Source of the DNA: Lentzea tibetensis
GTDB lineage: Bacteria > Actinomycetota > Actinomycetes > Mycobacteriales > Pseudonocardiaceae
Direction of reading: 5' to 3'
DNA: 64,000 nucleotides
NCBI RefSeq assembly: GCF_007845675.1
Contig: NZ_VOBR01000024.1
Location: 62,001 to 126,000 of the forward strand
The position numbers were made by a program, and so were the translations under genes. Position 1 is the stretch's first letter. Every line of letters begins with the position of its first letter. Of this stretch, positions 23,609-32,728 are shown one piece after another. The notes below the pieces were generated by a model. The model was given only the letters and a program-made list of their open reading frames with translations. It searched no databases and had not been told where the DNA came from.

Positions 23609-23673
23609 AACCCCCACCCCCTTTCGGGGACTAGCACCTCAAGCTAGCGCGTCTGCCATTCCGCCACCCGGAC
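23591..23673 (-). tRNA. tRNA-Leu (anticodon GAG)
   Basis: Eighty-three nucleotides fold as a class II tRNA: acceptor GTCCGGG paired with CTCGGAC, D-arm GGCGGAATGGCAGAC, anticodon arm with loop CTTGAGG (GAG), a long variable arm (GTCCCCGAAAGGGGG type) and T-arm GGGGGTTCAAGTCCCCC. The discriminator is A and CCA is not encoded. Its 3' end is the likely integration point of the adjacent islet. Confidence 0.95.
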
Positions 23674-23700
23674 CAGGTTGCGTGCACAGCGTACCCGAGG

Positions 23701-24573
23701 TCAGTCGAGCACCAGCGCGGTGGTCACCAGCACGGACCAAGCCAGCATCGCGAGCCCCGTGAACTGCAGTACCGGGATCAGCTCCCGCCCGGTGCGGCCA
23801 CCCGCCACCCGCCGCACCGCGGGCAGCAGGACGGGCGCCGCGAGGAAGCCGAGCAGCGAGTAGGGCACCCGCACGGCCATCCCGAGAGCGATCAGGAACG
23901 GCACGAACACGAGCGCCAGGTAGAACCGGCGGGTGTCCTTGTCGCCCAGGATCACGGCGAGCGTGCGCTTGCCGGCCGAGACGTCGGTGGGGATGTCGCG
24001 CAGCGAGTTGCCGACCATGACGGCGGTGGAGAAGGAGCCGACCGCGATGGCGCTGCCGATGCCGATGCCGGTGATCTCGCCGGACATGACGTACAGCGTG
24101 CCGAGCACGGCGGCCGGTCCGAAGAAGACGAACACGGCCAGTTCGCCGAAGCCCGCGTAGCCGTAGGGCCTGCGGCCGCCGGTGTAGAACCAGGCGGCAG
24201 CGATGCACACGGCACCGAAAAGAATCATCCACCAGCGGCCGGACAGGGCCACCAACACCAGACCGGCAACGGCTGCCACGCCAAGAGAGATGAACGCGGC
24301 CAAACGAACCGACGACGCAGACGCCGCGCCGGAGCCGACCAGGCGGAACGGACCCACACGATTGGCGTCCGTGCCGCGGATGCCGTCCGAGTAGTCGTTG
24401 GCGTAGTTCACGCCGATCTGCAGCGCCACGGACACGAGCAGCGCCAGCAGTGCCCAGGGCAGCGAGAAAGCCTCGATGTGGTGGGCGGCTCCCGCGCCGA
24501 CGAGTACGGGCGCGATGGAGTTCGGCAGCGTGCGGGGGCGGGTCCCCTCGATCCACTGGACGACTGAGGCCAT
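23701..24573 (-). CDS. menA: 1,4-dihydroxy-2-naphthoate polyprenyltransferase
   Basis: A 290-residue UbiA-family membrane prenyltransferase with about eight to nine helices. The first Asp-rich motif is NDYSD (residues 59-63) and the second is SLRDIPTD; together they bind Mg-prenyl diphosphate. It joins the isoprenoid chain to 1,4-dihydroxy-2-naphthoate to give demethylmenaquinone. Context (menE, menB, menD, menF, menG) makes MenA the clear choice among UbiA proteins. The start MASVVQWIEGTRPRTLPNSI is typical for actinobacterial MenA. Confidence 0.95.
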   Translation of the reverse strand: MASVVQWIEGTRPRTLPNSIAPVLVGAGAAHHIEAFSLPWALLALLVSVALQIGVNYANDYSDGIRGTDANRVGPFRLVGSGAASASSVRLAAFISLGVAAVAGLVLVALSGRWWMILFGAVCIAAAWFYTGGRRPYGYAGFGELAVFVFFGPAAVLGTLYVMSGEITGIGIGSAIAVGSFSTAVMVGNSLRDIPTDVSAGKRTLAVILGDKDTRRFYLALVFVPFLIALGMAVRVPYSLLGFLAAPVLLPAVRRVAGGRTGRELIPVLQFTGLAMLAWSVLVTTALVLD

Positions 24574-24624
24574 GCCTCCATCTTCCGGTATGGACGCCGG
24601 GGACCCGCCCTCCGGGGCGAAAAA

Positions 24625-25722
24625 TCAGCAGGCCGTGGCGCCGGTGACGCCCGACACGTAAGCCTTCGCCACGTACTTGCCCGCGGCGATGCGGAACCAG
24701 ATGTTCGACGTGCCCTGCGAGCCGGTCACGCTCTGTCCGGTGGTTTGGCACAGAACGCGCACCTGGGCGTGGTTCGCGGCCAAACCGACCTGAGAGGTCG
24801 CGGACGAGGTTCCACTCCGGACGTTCAGCGGGTCGGCCGCGGTGTGGACCGTCGCGAGCGGACCGGAGCCGGTCCACAGGTAGGTCACGGTGACGTACGA
24901 GTTGGTGGTCAGCTTCAGGCCGTCCCAGAACGTGCCGTCGGCCAGGTCGATGCCCGCCGGGTTCGCGACCTTGCGGCCGTACTGGTCCTTGCCGCCGTTG
25001 TAACCCTCGGAGTACGCGGCCTGCGCCTCGGGCTTGCCCTGCGGCAGGTTCTTCCACATCTCACGCGTGGCGGACGGGTTCCAGTAGTCGTCCTTCGTGT
25101 TCCACGGGCCGACGTCCCACACCGGCGCCCACTCGCAGCGGCCGTTCGACGCGCACACCTGGACGGTGTAGTTGCCGCTGTTGTTGCCCGCCAGGCCGCG
25201 GCGCGACGGCAGTGCGACGAAGTGGTCGCGGGACTTGATCACGTGGCCGTTCGCGGTCGTGCCGCCGACCAGGCCCTCGCGGGTGGCGTACACGCGGTAC
25301 GCGCGGCCCGGTGCCATCGCCTCCACATCGGACGCGACGGGAACGGACGATGCCTTGAAACGAATCAGCCCCACCGAACTACCGGGTGAGTAGACGACCC
25401 GCACCTGCACCACGGACACGGCCTTGTCCAGCGCGGCCGGAGACGACGCGTCCGCGGTGCGCCACTCCGTCCACTCGTCGTCGCCGATCTGGCCGCGCAC
25501 GTCGATCTCCACACCGGAGCCGTCGACGGACGCGGACACCGCGTTCGCGGCGGACGAGAGCTGGTGCGGCGCCAGGTCCACCGTGCCCATGCGGGGCGAG
25601 CCGCCCCACGTCACGGCGGCGGAGGACAGGTCGGCCGACCAGTCGTCGGAGCCGGCCGAAGCCGCCGGAGCGAGCCCGACCACCGAGACGGCCGCGACGA
25701 CCAGAGGTAAGAGGAAGCGCAT
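24625..25722 (-). CDS. Secreted protein with barrel-like central domain and C-terminal SH3-like domain
   Basis: A protein of 365 residues (or 369 from ATG 25734) with a Sec signal (MRFLLPLVVAAVSVVGLAPA, cleavage near ASA). The central part, about residues 145-270, has YRVYATREGLVGGTTANGHV, FVALPSR, VCASNGRCEWAPVWDVGPWN and a YW motif, reminiscent of double-psi beta-barrel (RlpA/3D) cell-wall proteins. The last ~70 residues (DPLNVRSGTSSATSQVGLAA onward) look like a bacterial SH3 domain. An envelope-binding role is likely; enzymatic activity is not shown. ATG 25722 is preferred for the GGGGG upstream of it. It interrupts the menA-menE order. Confidence 0.7.
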   Translation of the reverse strand: MRFLLPLVVAAVSVVGLAPAASAGSDDWSADLSSAAVTWGGSPRMGTVDLAPHQLSSAANAVSASVDGSGVEIDVRGQIGDDEWTEWRTADASSPAALDKAVSVVQVRVVYSPGSSVGLIRFKASSVPVASDVEAMAPGRAYRVYATREGLVGGTTANGHVIKSRDHFVALPSRRGLAGNNSGNYTVQVCASNGRCEWAPVWDVGPWNTKDDYWNPSATREMWKNLPQGKPEAQAAYSEGYNGGKDQYGRKVANPAGIDLADGTFWDGLKLTTNSYVTVTYLWTGSGPLATVHTAADPLNVRSGTSSATSQVGLAANHAQVRVLCQTTGQSVTGSQGTSNIWFRIAAGKYVAKAYVSGVTGATAC

Positions 25723-25796
25723 GAGAACCCCCATCGCTGCGCACGCGGCAGGGTCCGCGCGCTCTGCGCGGCAGCCTCCTCAGGCCCGGTAAAGGT

Positions 25797-26819
25797 TCAC
25801 CTAAAGCTGGCGGCGACGGCTGCCCGGTCGACCTTTCCCGGTCCGCGCAAGGGGAGTGACGACACGAATGCCAGCCGCTTCGGCACGGCTTCGCGGCCGA
25901 CCAGCGAGCGCACGGCCTCGCGCAGCACGTCCTCGGACGCCGAGCCGACGACCGCGGCGACGACGGCCTGGCCCCACTCCTCGTCGGGCACGCCGACGAC
26001 GCACGCCTCGCGCACGCCGTCCACCCCGATCAGCGCCTGCTCGACCAGCGTCGGAGCGACGTTCGCGCCACCGGTGACGATCACGTCGTCCGCCCGCCCC
26101 AGAACCGAAAGGCGGCCGTCCGCGAATCGACCCAGATCACCGGTGCGGAACCACGTGCCGAACTGGGGCCCGCCCAGATAGCCCAGGGCCAGCATCGGCC
26201 CGGCGAGCGAGATCACGCCGTCGGTGCTCACCTCGACGCCGTCCAGCGGCACGCCGTCGTACACGCACCCACCCGCGGTCTCGGTCATCCCGTACGTCGT
26301 CACGACCCGCACACCCAACGACCGCGCGTGCTCCAGCAGCGGCGCGGGCGTCGCCGCACCACCGATCAGCACCGCGTCGAACGAGCGCAGAGCGGCCAGC
26401 CCAGGCCCCTCGCCCGCCACGATCCGGGCGAGCTGGGTGGGCACCAGTGCGGTGTAGTGCCGTCCGGGAGCGGCCAGCACCGGCCGCGCGTCGACCGCGA
26501 AGCCCATCGGCCGGAAGCCAGCCGCCAGGTCCATCGCGACGGGTGTCGTCCCGGCGACGATCGAGCGGACCAGCACCTGGATGCCCGCGATGTGCGTCGT
26601 CGGCAGGGCGAGCAGCCACGTGCCGGGCCCGCCGAGCCGCGCGTGCGTGGCCTCAGCCGACGCCAGGAGCGCCGAAGCCGACAGCAGCACGGTCTTCGGC
26701 GCACCGGTCGAGCCGGACGTCGTGACGCCCAGCGCGGCCCGCGTCTCCCAGCCGCGCAGCGGCGCCTCCACCAGCGGCAGGCCACCGGCGAGCGCGTCGC
26801 GGAGCTGGTCGAGGTTCAT
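25797..26819 (-). CDS. menE: o-succinylbenzoate-CoA ligase
   Basis: A 340-residue ANL-superfamily enzyme of the short actinobacterial MenE form. It has the phosphate-binding loop TSGSTGAPKTV (about residues 34-44), the TYGMTETAGG motif, the WFRTGDLGRF hinge region and C-terminal GPGKVDR with the catalytic Lys. It activates o-succinylbenzoate as its CoA thioester before MenB ring closure. Its ATG overlaps the menB stop (TGATG), so the two genes are translationally coupled in the order menB-menE. Confidence 0.93.
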   Translation of the reverse strand: MNLDQLRDALAGGLPLVEAPLRGWETRAALGVTTSGSTGAPKTVLLSASALLASAEATHARLGGPGTWLLALPTTHIAGIQVLVRSIVAGTTPVAMDLAAGFRPMGFAVDARPVLAAPGRHYTALVPTQLARIVAGEGPGLAALRSFDAVLIGGAATPAPLLEHARSLGVRVVTTYGMTETAGGCVYDGVPLDGVEVSTDGVISLAGPMLALGYLGGPQFGTWFRTGDLGRFADGRLSVLGRADDVIVTGGANVAPTLVEQALIGVDGVREACVVGVPDEEWGQAVVAAVVGSASEDVLREAVRSLVGREAVPKRLAFVSSLPLRGPGKVDRAAVAASFR

Positions 26820-27724
26820 CAGAAGTAGTGCGGGTAGTTGGACCAGTCCGGGTCGCGTTTCTCCAGGAACGCGTCCCTGCCCTCGACCGCCTCGTCGGTC
26901 ATGTACGCGAGGCGCGTCGCCTCACCGGCGAAGATCTGCTGGCCGACCAGGCCGTCGTCGATCAGGTTGAACGAGTACTTGAGCATGCGCTGCGCGGTCG
27001 GCGACTTGCCGTTGATCTCGCGCGCCCACTCCAGAGCCGTTGCCTCGAGCGACGCGTGCGGCACGACCGCGTTCACGGCGCCCATCTTGAACATGTCCTC
27101 GGCGGAGTAGGTCCGGCCGAGGAAGAAGATCTCGCGCGCGAACTTCTGGCCGACCTGACGGGCCAGGTAGGCGGAGCCGTAGCCGCCGTCGAACGAACCG
27201 ACGTCCGCGTCGGTCTGCTTGAAGCGGGCGTGCTCGGCCGACGCCAGCGTGAGGTCGCACACGACGTGCAGGCTGTGCCCGCCGCCTGCGGCCCAACCGT
27301 TGACCACCGCGATCACGGGCTTCGGCATGAACCGGATCAGCCGCTGGCACTCGAGGATGTGCAACCGCCCGGCCCGCGCGGGGTCGACGGTCTCCGCCGT
27401 CTCACCGGACGCGTACTGGTAGCCGCTGCGGCCGCGGATGCGCTGGTCACCGCCCGAGCAGAACGCCCAGCCGCCGTCCTTCGCGGACGGGCCGTTGCCG
27501 GTGAGCAGCACGCACCCCACGTCCGAGCTCATCCGCGCGTGGTCGAGCGCGCGGTACAGCTCGTCGACCGTGTGCGGGCGGAACGCGTTGCGCACCTCCG
27601 GCCGGTTGAACGCGATGCGCACGGTGCCCTGGTCGACGGCGCGGTGGTACGTGATGTCGGTGAAGTCGAACCCCTCCACCGGCTTCCACGCAGCGGGGTC
27701 GAACAGCTCGGAAACGTCAGCCAC
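26819..27724 (-). CDS. menB: 1,4-dihydroxy-2-naphthoyl-CoA synthase
   Basis: A 301-residue crotonase-fold enzyme. It has RNAFRPHTVDELYRALDHAR, the oxyanion-hole segment FCSGGDQRIRGRSGYQYASG typical of MenB, and GWAAGGGHSLHVVCDLTLAS. A C-terminal DAFLEKRDPDWSNYPHYF-type tail completes the active site across subunits. It cyclises o-succinylbenzoyl-CoA. The GTG start at 27724 begins MADVSELFDPAAWKPVEGFD after processing of the start codon. The first gene of menB-menE, it is divergent from menD with a 61-bp gap and appears to be leaderless. Confidence 0.95.
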   Translation of the reverse strand: MADVSELFDPAAWKPVEGFDFTDITYHRAVDQGTVRIAFNRPEVRNAFRPHTVDELYRALDHARMSSDVGCVLLTGNGPSAKDGGWAFCSGGDQRIRGRSGYQYASGETAETVDPARAGRLHILECQRLIRFMPKPVIAVVNGWAAGGGHSLHVVCDLTLASAEHARFKQTDADVGSFDGGYGSAYLARQVGQKFAREIFFLGRTYSAEDMFKMGAVNAVVPHASLEATALEWAREINGKSPTAQRMLKYSFNLIDDGLVGQQIFAGEATRLAYMTDEAVEGRDAFLEKRDPDWSNYPHYF

Positions 27725-27785
27725 GGCCGTGACAATAGGCGCTCCGAGCTGAGGACCGTTCTCGACACCTGGGACAATCGGTCAC
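27725..27785. promoter_or_regulatory. Divergent menB/menD promoter region
   Basis: The 61-bp gap holds a -10-like element for each direction. On the minus strand TATTGT (complement of 27732-27737) lies 7-8 bases before the menB GTG. On the plus strand GACAAT (27773-27778) lies 7 bases before the menD GTG. Neither gene has a Shine-Dalgarno, so both transcripts are probably leaderless. The -35 regions are not obvious. Confidence 0.45.
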
Positions 27786-29381
27786 GTGAATCCGTCCACC
27801 GCGCAGGCCAGGGTCCTGGTCGACGAGCTGATCCGCAACGGCGTCGAGCACGTCGTGCTGTGCCCCGGCTCGCGCAACGCCCCGCTGTCCTTCGCCTTCC
27901 ACGAGGCGTCGCTGGCCGGACGGCTCACGCTGCACGTCCGCATCGACGAGCGCGGTGCCGGTTTCCTCGCGCTCGGCCTGGCCAAGGGCTCGGGCAGGCC
28001 GGTGATCGTCAGCTGCACGTCGGGAACGGCCGTCGCGAACCTGCACCCGGCGGTGCTGGAGGCGCAGCACTCGCGGGTGCCGCTGATCGCGCTCACCGCG
28101 GACCGCCCGGTCGAGCTGTACCGCACGGGCGCCAGCCAGACCGTCGACCAGCACGACGTCCTCGGCGTCGGCACGCTGCACGTCCCGGTCGCCGAGCAGC
28201 GCGACGGCCAGCACCCGATGTGGCGCTCGCTCGTCTGCCGCGCGGTCGCCGAGTCCCGTCGCGGCCCGGTGCACGTCAACGTCCCGTTCCGCGAGCCGCT
28301 GGTGCCGGACGAGGACACCTGGCCGGACGACGGCCGCGAGGCGTGGACCCGCAGCGAGGACCCCTGGCAGGTCACCTACGGCTCCGCCGCCCACCTCAGC
28401 CCTCGCACGCTCGTGATCATCGGTGACGACCGGCCCGAGCGCACAGAAGCCGCACAGCACCTCGGCTGGCCGGTGATCGCCGAGCCGACCGCGGGCTCCG
28501 ACGCGCTCCGCCACGGCACGCTCATGGTCAACGCGGGCCTGCCGGAGCACCTCGTCCCTGAGGCGCTGGTGGTCGTCGGCCGCGCGACGCTCTCGCGCGG
28601 CGTCTCGCGGCTGCTCGCGCAGACCCCGACCGTGCACGTCGTCGGCGAGCACGAGTGGCCGGACCCGCAGTTCAACGCCACGCACGCCACCACCTGGCTG
28701 CCGAGGCCGGAGACCGTCGACCACGACTGGGCCGAGGAGTGGCTGACCGCGGACAAGGCCACCGCGGTCGCGGTCGACGACCTGCTCGCCGACGAGCCGT
28801 GGCCGACCGGCCTGCACGTCGCGCGCGAGCTCGTCGACGCCATCCCCGCCGACGCGAACCTGTTCCTCGGCTCGTCCAACCCGATCCGCGACGTCGACCT
28901 GGTCGCCGTGCCGCGCGCGCACGTGCACGCCAACCGCGGCGTCGCGGGCATCGACGGCAGCGTCTCGACGGCGGCCGGGCTCGCGCTCGTCAACGGCCCG
29001 ACGTACGCGCTGCTCGGCGACCTCACGTTCCTGCACGACCTGAACGGTCTGCTGATCGGCCCGGACGAGGAGCGTCCGGATCTCACCATCGTCGTGCTCA
29101 ACGACGACGGCGGCGGGATCTTCTCGTTGCTGGAACAAGGGGCCGAAGAACACGAAGCGAGCTTCGAGCGCGTGTTCGGCACACCGCACCACGCCGATAT
29201 GGCCGCTTTGTGCGCCGGCTACCGGATTCCACATTCCCTTGTGGACACACCGGAGCAGTTCCGTGCTGCACTCGCGCTGCCCCATGGCATCCGAGTGGTG
29301 GAGGTCCGCGCGGACCGCGCCGTGCTCAGGGGCCTGCACCAGCGTCTCAAGGCGACGGTGTCAACCGTTCTCGCCCGCTAG
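27786..29381 (+). CDS. menD: 2-succinyl-5-enolpyruvyl-6-hydroxy-3-cyclohexene-1-carboxylate synthase
   Basis: A 531-residue thiamine-diphosphate enzyme. The N-terminal PYR domain has VLCPGSRNAPLSFAFHEA with the cofactor-activating region near RIDERGAGFLALGLAKGSGR. The central and PP domains follow, with the ThDP-Mg motif LLGDLTFLHDLNGL leading to NDDGGGIFS. It condenses isochorismate with 2-oxoglutarate, the first committed step toward menaquinone. The GTG at 27786 gives VNPSTAQARVLVDELIRNGV. Confidence 0.95.
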   Translation: MNPSTAQARVLVDELIRNGVEHVVLCPGSRNAPLSFAFHEASLAGRLTLHVRIDERGAGFLALGLAKGSGRPVIVSCTSGTAVANLHPAVLEAQHSRVPLIALTADRPVELYRTGASQTVDQHDVLGVGTLHVPVAEQRDGQHPMWRSLVCRAVAESRRGPVHVNVPFREPLVPDEDTWPDDGREAWTRSEDPWQVTYGSAAHLSPRTLVIIGDDRPERTEAAQHLGWPVIAEPTAGSDALRHGTLMVNAGLPEHLVPEALVVVGRATLSRGVSRLLAQTPTVHVVGEHEWPDPQFNATHATTWLPRPETVDHDWAEEWLTADKATAVAVDDLLADEPWPTGLHVARELVDAIPADANLFLGSSNPIRDVDLVAVPRAHVHANRGVAGIDGSVSTAAGLALVNGPTYALLGDLTFLHDLNGLLIGPDEERPDLTIVVLNDDGGGIFSLLEQGAEEHEASFERVFGTPHHADMAALCAGYRIPHSLVDTPEQFRAALALPHGIRVVEVRADRAVLRGLHQRLKATVSTVLAR

Positions 29382-29433
29382 GAACATACGTACGGGGGTA
29401 TCAGACGTTCGATCGCGGGGCTAGTTTCCGGGC

Positions 29434-30936
29434 ATGTCGATCAGATCCAAGGCAACTGCCGCGGTCGCAACCGCGGCGGCGGTGACGCTGTTCGCCGGAA
29501 CAGCTTTCGCTGCGGCGCCTGGCGCGCCCGGCGTGGGGGACCCGTACTTCCCGTCTTACGGGAACGGCGGGTACGACGTGTCGCACTACGACATCAGGCT
29601 CAACTACCAGCCGGCGGGCGACAAGCTCTCCGGCACGACGACGATCCTCGCGAAGGCGACCGAGGACATCACGCAGTTCAACCTCGACTTCCGCCTCAAG
29701 GTGAAGTCGATCCGCGTGAACAACGCCGTCGCCTCCTACAGCCAGGCCGACGGCGAGCTGGTCGTCACGCCGCGCGGCGGCCTGCGCAAGGGGCAGGACC
29801 TCACCGTCGTCGTCACGTACGACGACGTGCCGTCCGCGGTGAAGGACCAGAACGGCTTCGCGGCGTGGGAGAAGACGGCGGACGGTGCCATCGGCATCGG
29901 TGAGCCGGAGATCGCCGCCTGGTGGTTCCCGAGCAACGACCACCCGACCGACAAGGCCACGTTCGACGTGTCCGTCGCGGTGCCGGACGGCGTCGAGGTG
30001 CTGTCCAACGGCCGGTTCCTCGGCCAGACCAGGCAGATCAACGGCTGGAGCCGGTGGAACTGGCGCAGCACCAAGCCGCAGGCCACGTACCTGACGTTCG
30101 TCGCGATCGGCCAGTTCGAGATCCGTCAGTCGACGGCGCCGAACGGCCAGCCGGTGGTGAACGCGTACTCCGAGCGCCTCGGCGAGAACGGTGACGCGGC
30201 CAAGGCCAGCATCGAGCGCACGCCCGAGGTCATCGAGTTCCTCGAGCAGAACGTCGGCCCGTACGCGTTCGAGGCGCAGGGCGGCGTCGTGACGCCGGAC
30301 CTCGGCTACGCGCTGGAGAACCAGACGCGCCCGACGTACGACACCGCGTTCTTCCGGCGCGGTGCGAACACCTACGTGGTCGCGCACGAGCTGGGGCACC
30401 AGTGGTTCGGCGACTCCGTGTCGGTGCACCACTGGAGGGACATCTGGCTGAACGAGGGCTTTGCCTCGTACATGGAGTTCCTCTGGTCCGAGCACGTCGG
30501 TGAGGGCACGGCGCAGGAGAACGCCGACTTCACCTACGACTCCTACCCGGCGGACAGCCCGTTCTGGCAGGTCCTGCCCGGCGACCCCGGTGCGGACAAG
30601 GTGTTCGACGGTGCCGTGTACGACCGCGGCGCGCTGACCGTGCACGCGCTGCGCGTCGCCGTCGGTGACGCGAAGTTCTTCGAGATCCTCAAGACGTGGA
30701 CCGCCAAGAAGCGGTACAGCGACGCGACGATCGAGGAGTTCATCGCGCACGCCGAGGAGATCTCCGGTCAGCCGCTGGACGAGCTGTTCAACACGTGGCT
30801 GTTCACCAAGGGCAAGCCCGCCGAGGCTCCCGGCCGCGCGTCGGTCGGTGTCGCGGCGAAGTCCGTGACGGCCGAGCCGAAGGCGCACCAGAAGATCAAG
30901 CTCACGCACGAGCTCCTGGACGCCAACAAGCACTAG
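29434..30936 (+). CDS. Secreted M1-family zinc metallopeptidase, short form
   Basis: A 500-residue protein with a Sec signal peptide (SIRSKATAAVATAAAVTLFA, cleavage near AFA). The N-terminal saddle domain is followed by the thermolysin-like catalytic domain with HELGH (His318, Glu319, His322) and the third zinc ligand Glu341 in WLNEGFASYMEF. The exopeptidase GXMEN position reads GYALENQTRP, with the Glu kept. It is much shorter than eukaryotic or PepN aminopeptidases and lacks their C-terminal helical domain, as is usual for secreted actinobacterial members. An aminopeptidase role is likely. A terminator follows 12 bp downstream. Confidence 0.9.
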   Translation: MSIRSKATAAVATAAAVTLFAGTAFAAAPGAPGVGDPYFPSYGNGGYDVSHYDIRLNYQPAGDKLSGTTTILAKATEDITQFNLDFRLKVKSIRVNNAVASYSQADGELVVTPRGGLRKGQDLTVVVTYDDVPSAVKDQNGFAAWEKTADGAIGIGEPEIAAWWFPSNDHPTDKATFDVSVAVPDGVEVLSNGRFLGQTRQINGWSRWNWRSTKPQATYLTFVAIGQFEIRQSTAPNGQPVVNAYSERLGENGDAAKASIERTPEVIEFLEQNVGPYAFEAQGGVVTPDLGYALENQTRPTYDTAFFRRGANTYVVAHELGHQWFGDSVSVHHWRDIWLNEGFASYMEFLWSEHVGEGTAQENADFTYDSYPADSPFWQVLPGDPGADKVFDGAVYDRGALTVHALRVAVGDAKFFEILKTWTAKKRYSDATIEEFIAHAEEISGQPLDELFNTWLFTKGKPAEAPGRASVGVAAKSVTAEPKAHQKIKLTHELLDANKH

Positions 30937-30948
30937 GCACGCACGAAC

Positions 30949-30978
30949 GCGGGGCCTCGCCTTCGGGCGGGGCCCCGC
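30949..30978. terminator. Bidirectional terminator between M1 peptidase and menF
   Basis: A GC-rich stem GCGGGGCC with GGCCCCGC is extended inward by TCGCC/GGCGG around a TTCG loop. It sits between the convergent stops at 30936 and 30986 and can serve both strands. Confidence 0.75.
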
Positions 30979-30985
30979 TTCGCGT

Positions 30986-32218
30986 TCACAGGCCTTCGAG
31001 CGCCTCGCGCATGGGCAGCATCTTGGCGTGGGCCTCCTGGACCTCGGTGTCCGGATCTGAGTCCGCCACGACGCCGCAACCTGCGAAAAGGCGCGCGGTG
31101 GAGCCCTCGATCTGGGCGCAGCGCAGCGCGATGCCCAGCTCGCCGTCACCGTTGCCGTCGATCCACCCGACCGGCCCCGCGTAGCGGCCCCGGTCCATGC
31201 CCTCCAGCTGGCTGATGAGCATCGTCGCGTCGAGCGTCGGCGTGCCGCCCACGGCCGCCGTGGGGTGCACGGCGGCACCGAGCCGCAGCAGCGACGCGGA
31301 CGACCCGAGCGTGCCGATCACGTCGCTGGACAGGTGCGACACGTTCGGCAGCCGCAGCACGGACGGGCCATCGACGGACATCGTCGTGCAGTACGGCCGC
31401 AGCGTGTCCGCCAGCGACGTCACCGCGTAGTTGTGCTCCTCGAGGTCCTTGTCGGACGACATCAGCGAGTCCGCGAGCTCCTGGTCGGACATGCCGTCGT
31501 GCGGCCACGTCGTGCCGGCCAGCACCCGCGAGTCGACGACCGAGCCGGTGCGCCGCAGCAGCAGCTCCGGCGTGGCACCCACCAGGCCGTCCACCGCGTA
31601 CGTCCAGCATTCCGGGTAGCGCCGCGCCAGCCCGCGCAGCACGAACCGCTGGTCGAGCCGCTTGTCCGTCACCGCGACCAGGTCGTGCGCGAGCACCACC
31701 TTGTCCAGCTCGCCCTGCCGCATCCGCGCGACGGCCTCGCGCACGGCCTCGCGGTACGCGGTCACCGGCAGCTGCCCGTTCGCGTACCGGACGGTCGCCG
31801 GACGCCGCATCGGTGCCACCGCGGGCTCGGCCTCGGACGAGCCGATGGTGGTGACCCAGGTGTCACCGTTGCGCCTGCCGATGACGACCTCGGGCACGAT
31901 CAGCACCGAGTCGCCGGGTTCGTCGGCGAACGCCATGGAGACGAACGCCACCGGACCGCTGCCGGGCACACCCAGCTCGTCCTCGACGTCCAGGTGCTCC
32001 ACGAACTCCCGCCACCAGCGGTCGGCCTGCTCGAAACGATCAGGTCCTCGCACTTCCAGCCGCGCGGCCTCACCCCATCCGACCAGGCCGGATCCGTCCC
32101 GCACCCAGGCCAGCGCGTGGTCCGGGTCGGGCAGCCTGGCGAGCAGGTCCTCGGCGTCGTCGCGCCTCGTGAGGACGCGCAAGCGTTGTCGAGCTCGCGA
32201 CGTGGGTGCTGATGTCAC
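30986..32218 (-). CDS. menF: Isochorismate synthase
   Basis: A 410-residue chorismate-binding enzyme. The C-terminal catalytic half has GELDKVVLAHDLVAVTDKRL, LVGATPELLLRRTGSVVDSR, LAGTTWPHDG, the HP-containing segment GAAVHPTAAVGGTPT and PVGWIDGNGDGELGIALRCA. It converts chorismate to isochorismate. It opens the menaquinone branch, consistent with menD nearby, though isochorismate could also feed a siderophore. GTG start at 32218. It stands alone, convergent with the peptidase gene. Confidence 0.9.
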   Translation of the reverse strand: MTSAPTSRARQRLRVLTRRDDAEDLLARLPDPDHALAWVRDGSGLVGWGEAARLEVRGPDRFEQADRWWREFVEHLDVEDELGVPGSGPVAFVSMAFADEPGDSVLIVPEVVIGRRNGDTWVTTIGSSEAEPAVAPMRRPATVRYANGQLPVTAYREAVREAVARMRQGELDKVVLAHDLVAVTDKRLDQRFVLRGLARRYPECWTYAVDGLVGATPELLLRRTGSVVDSRVLAGTTWPHDGMSDQELADSLMSSDKDLEEHNYAVTSLADTLRPYCTTMSVDGPSVLRLPNVSHLSSDVIGTLGSSASLLRLGAAVHPTAAVGGTPTLDATMLISQLEGMDRGRYAGPVGWIDGNGDGELGIALRCAQIEGSTARLFAGCGVVADSDPDTEVQEAHAKMLPMREALEGL

Positions 32219-32281
32219 GCCCCGAGGGTATGAAGCCGAAGCTGAAGATCGCGCCCTGACCCAGCTCTAGACTTCTCAGTT

Positions 32282-32728
32282 GTGGTGGACGACGCAGTGC
32301 TGAAGCCGCCGGCCGGCGTACGCGTCCGCCGGGTGGTGAGCCGGGTTCTTCTGGTGGTCGGAGGCGTGGTCACGCTGGTCTGCGTGCTGCTACCGATCGC
32401 CTGCTGGCGTGGTGACGTGGCGATCGAGAGCCGGATGGGCTCGGCCGCGGCCGAGGTCGTGTCGGTCTCCTTCAACCGGACGGTAGTGCGGTATGTCACA
32501 CCGGACGGCCGCGTGATCATCCCGGCGCTCGGCGTGCTCTACCCGGAGGGGCTCGAACCCGGACAGCGCGTGAAGGTCGAGTACGACGTGACCAACCCGG
32601 AGCTGACGCGGGTCGCCGGACGCACGGCGTCGTTGTCGTTCTTGCCGGTCAGCACGTTCCTGCTGGCTGTCTGGGTCGTCATAGGACTGGTTGTTACACT
32701 ACTTCGCAGATTCCGCCGCCAGGTGTAA
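32282..32728 (+). CDS. DUF3592-type membrane protein
   Basis: A 148-residue protein with two membrane helices (VVSRVLLVVGGVVTLVCVLL and LPVSTFLLAVWVVIGLVVTL) enclosing an extracytoplasmic beta-rich domain of about 65 residues (RMGSAAAEVVSVSFNRTVVR, then YPEGLEPGQRVKVEYD). This layout is the DUF3592 family, of unknown function. It starts at GTG 32282. Its stop lies 9 bp before paaA, and its last codons contain both arms of an inverted repeat, so it may be part of the paa transcript or carry the paa operator. Confidence 0.75.
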   Translation: MVDDAVLKPPAGVRVRRVVSRVLLVVGGVVTLVCVLLPIACWRGDVAIESRMGSAAAEVVSVSFNRTVVRYVTPDGRVIIPALGVLYPEGLEPGQRVKVEYDVTNPELTRVAGRTASLSFLPVSTFLLAVWVVIGLVVTLLRRFRRQV

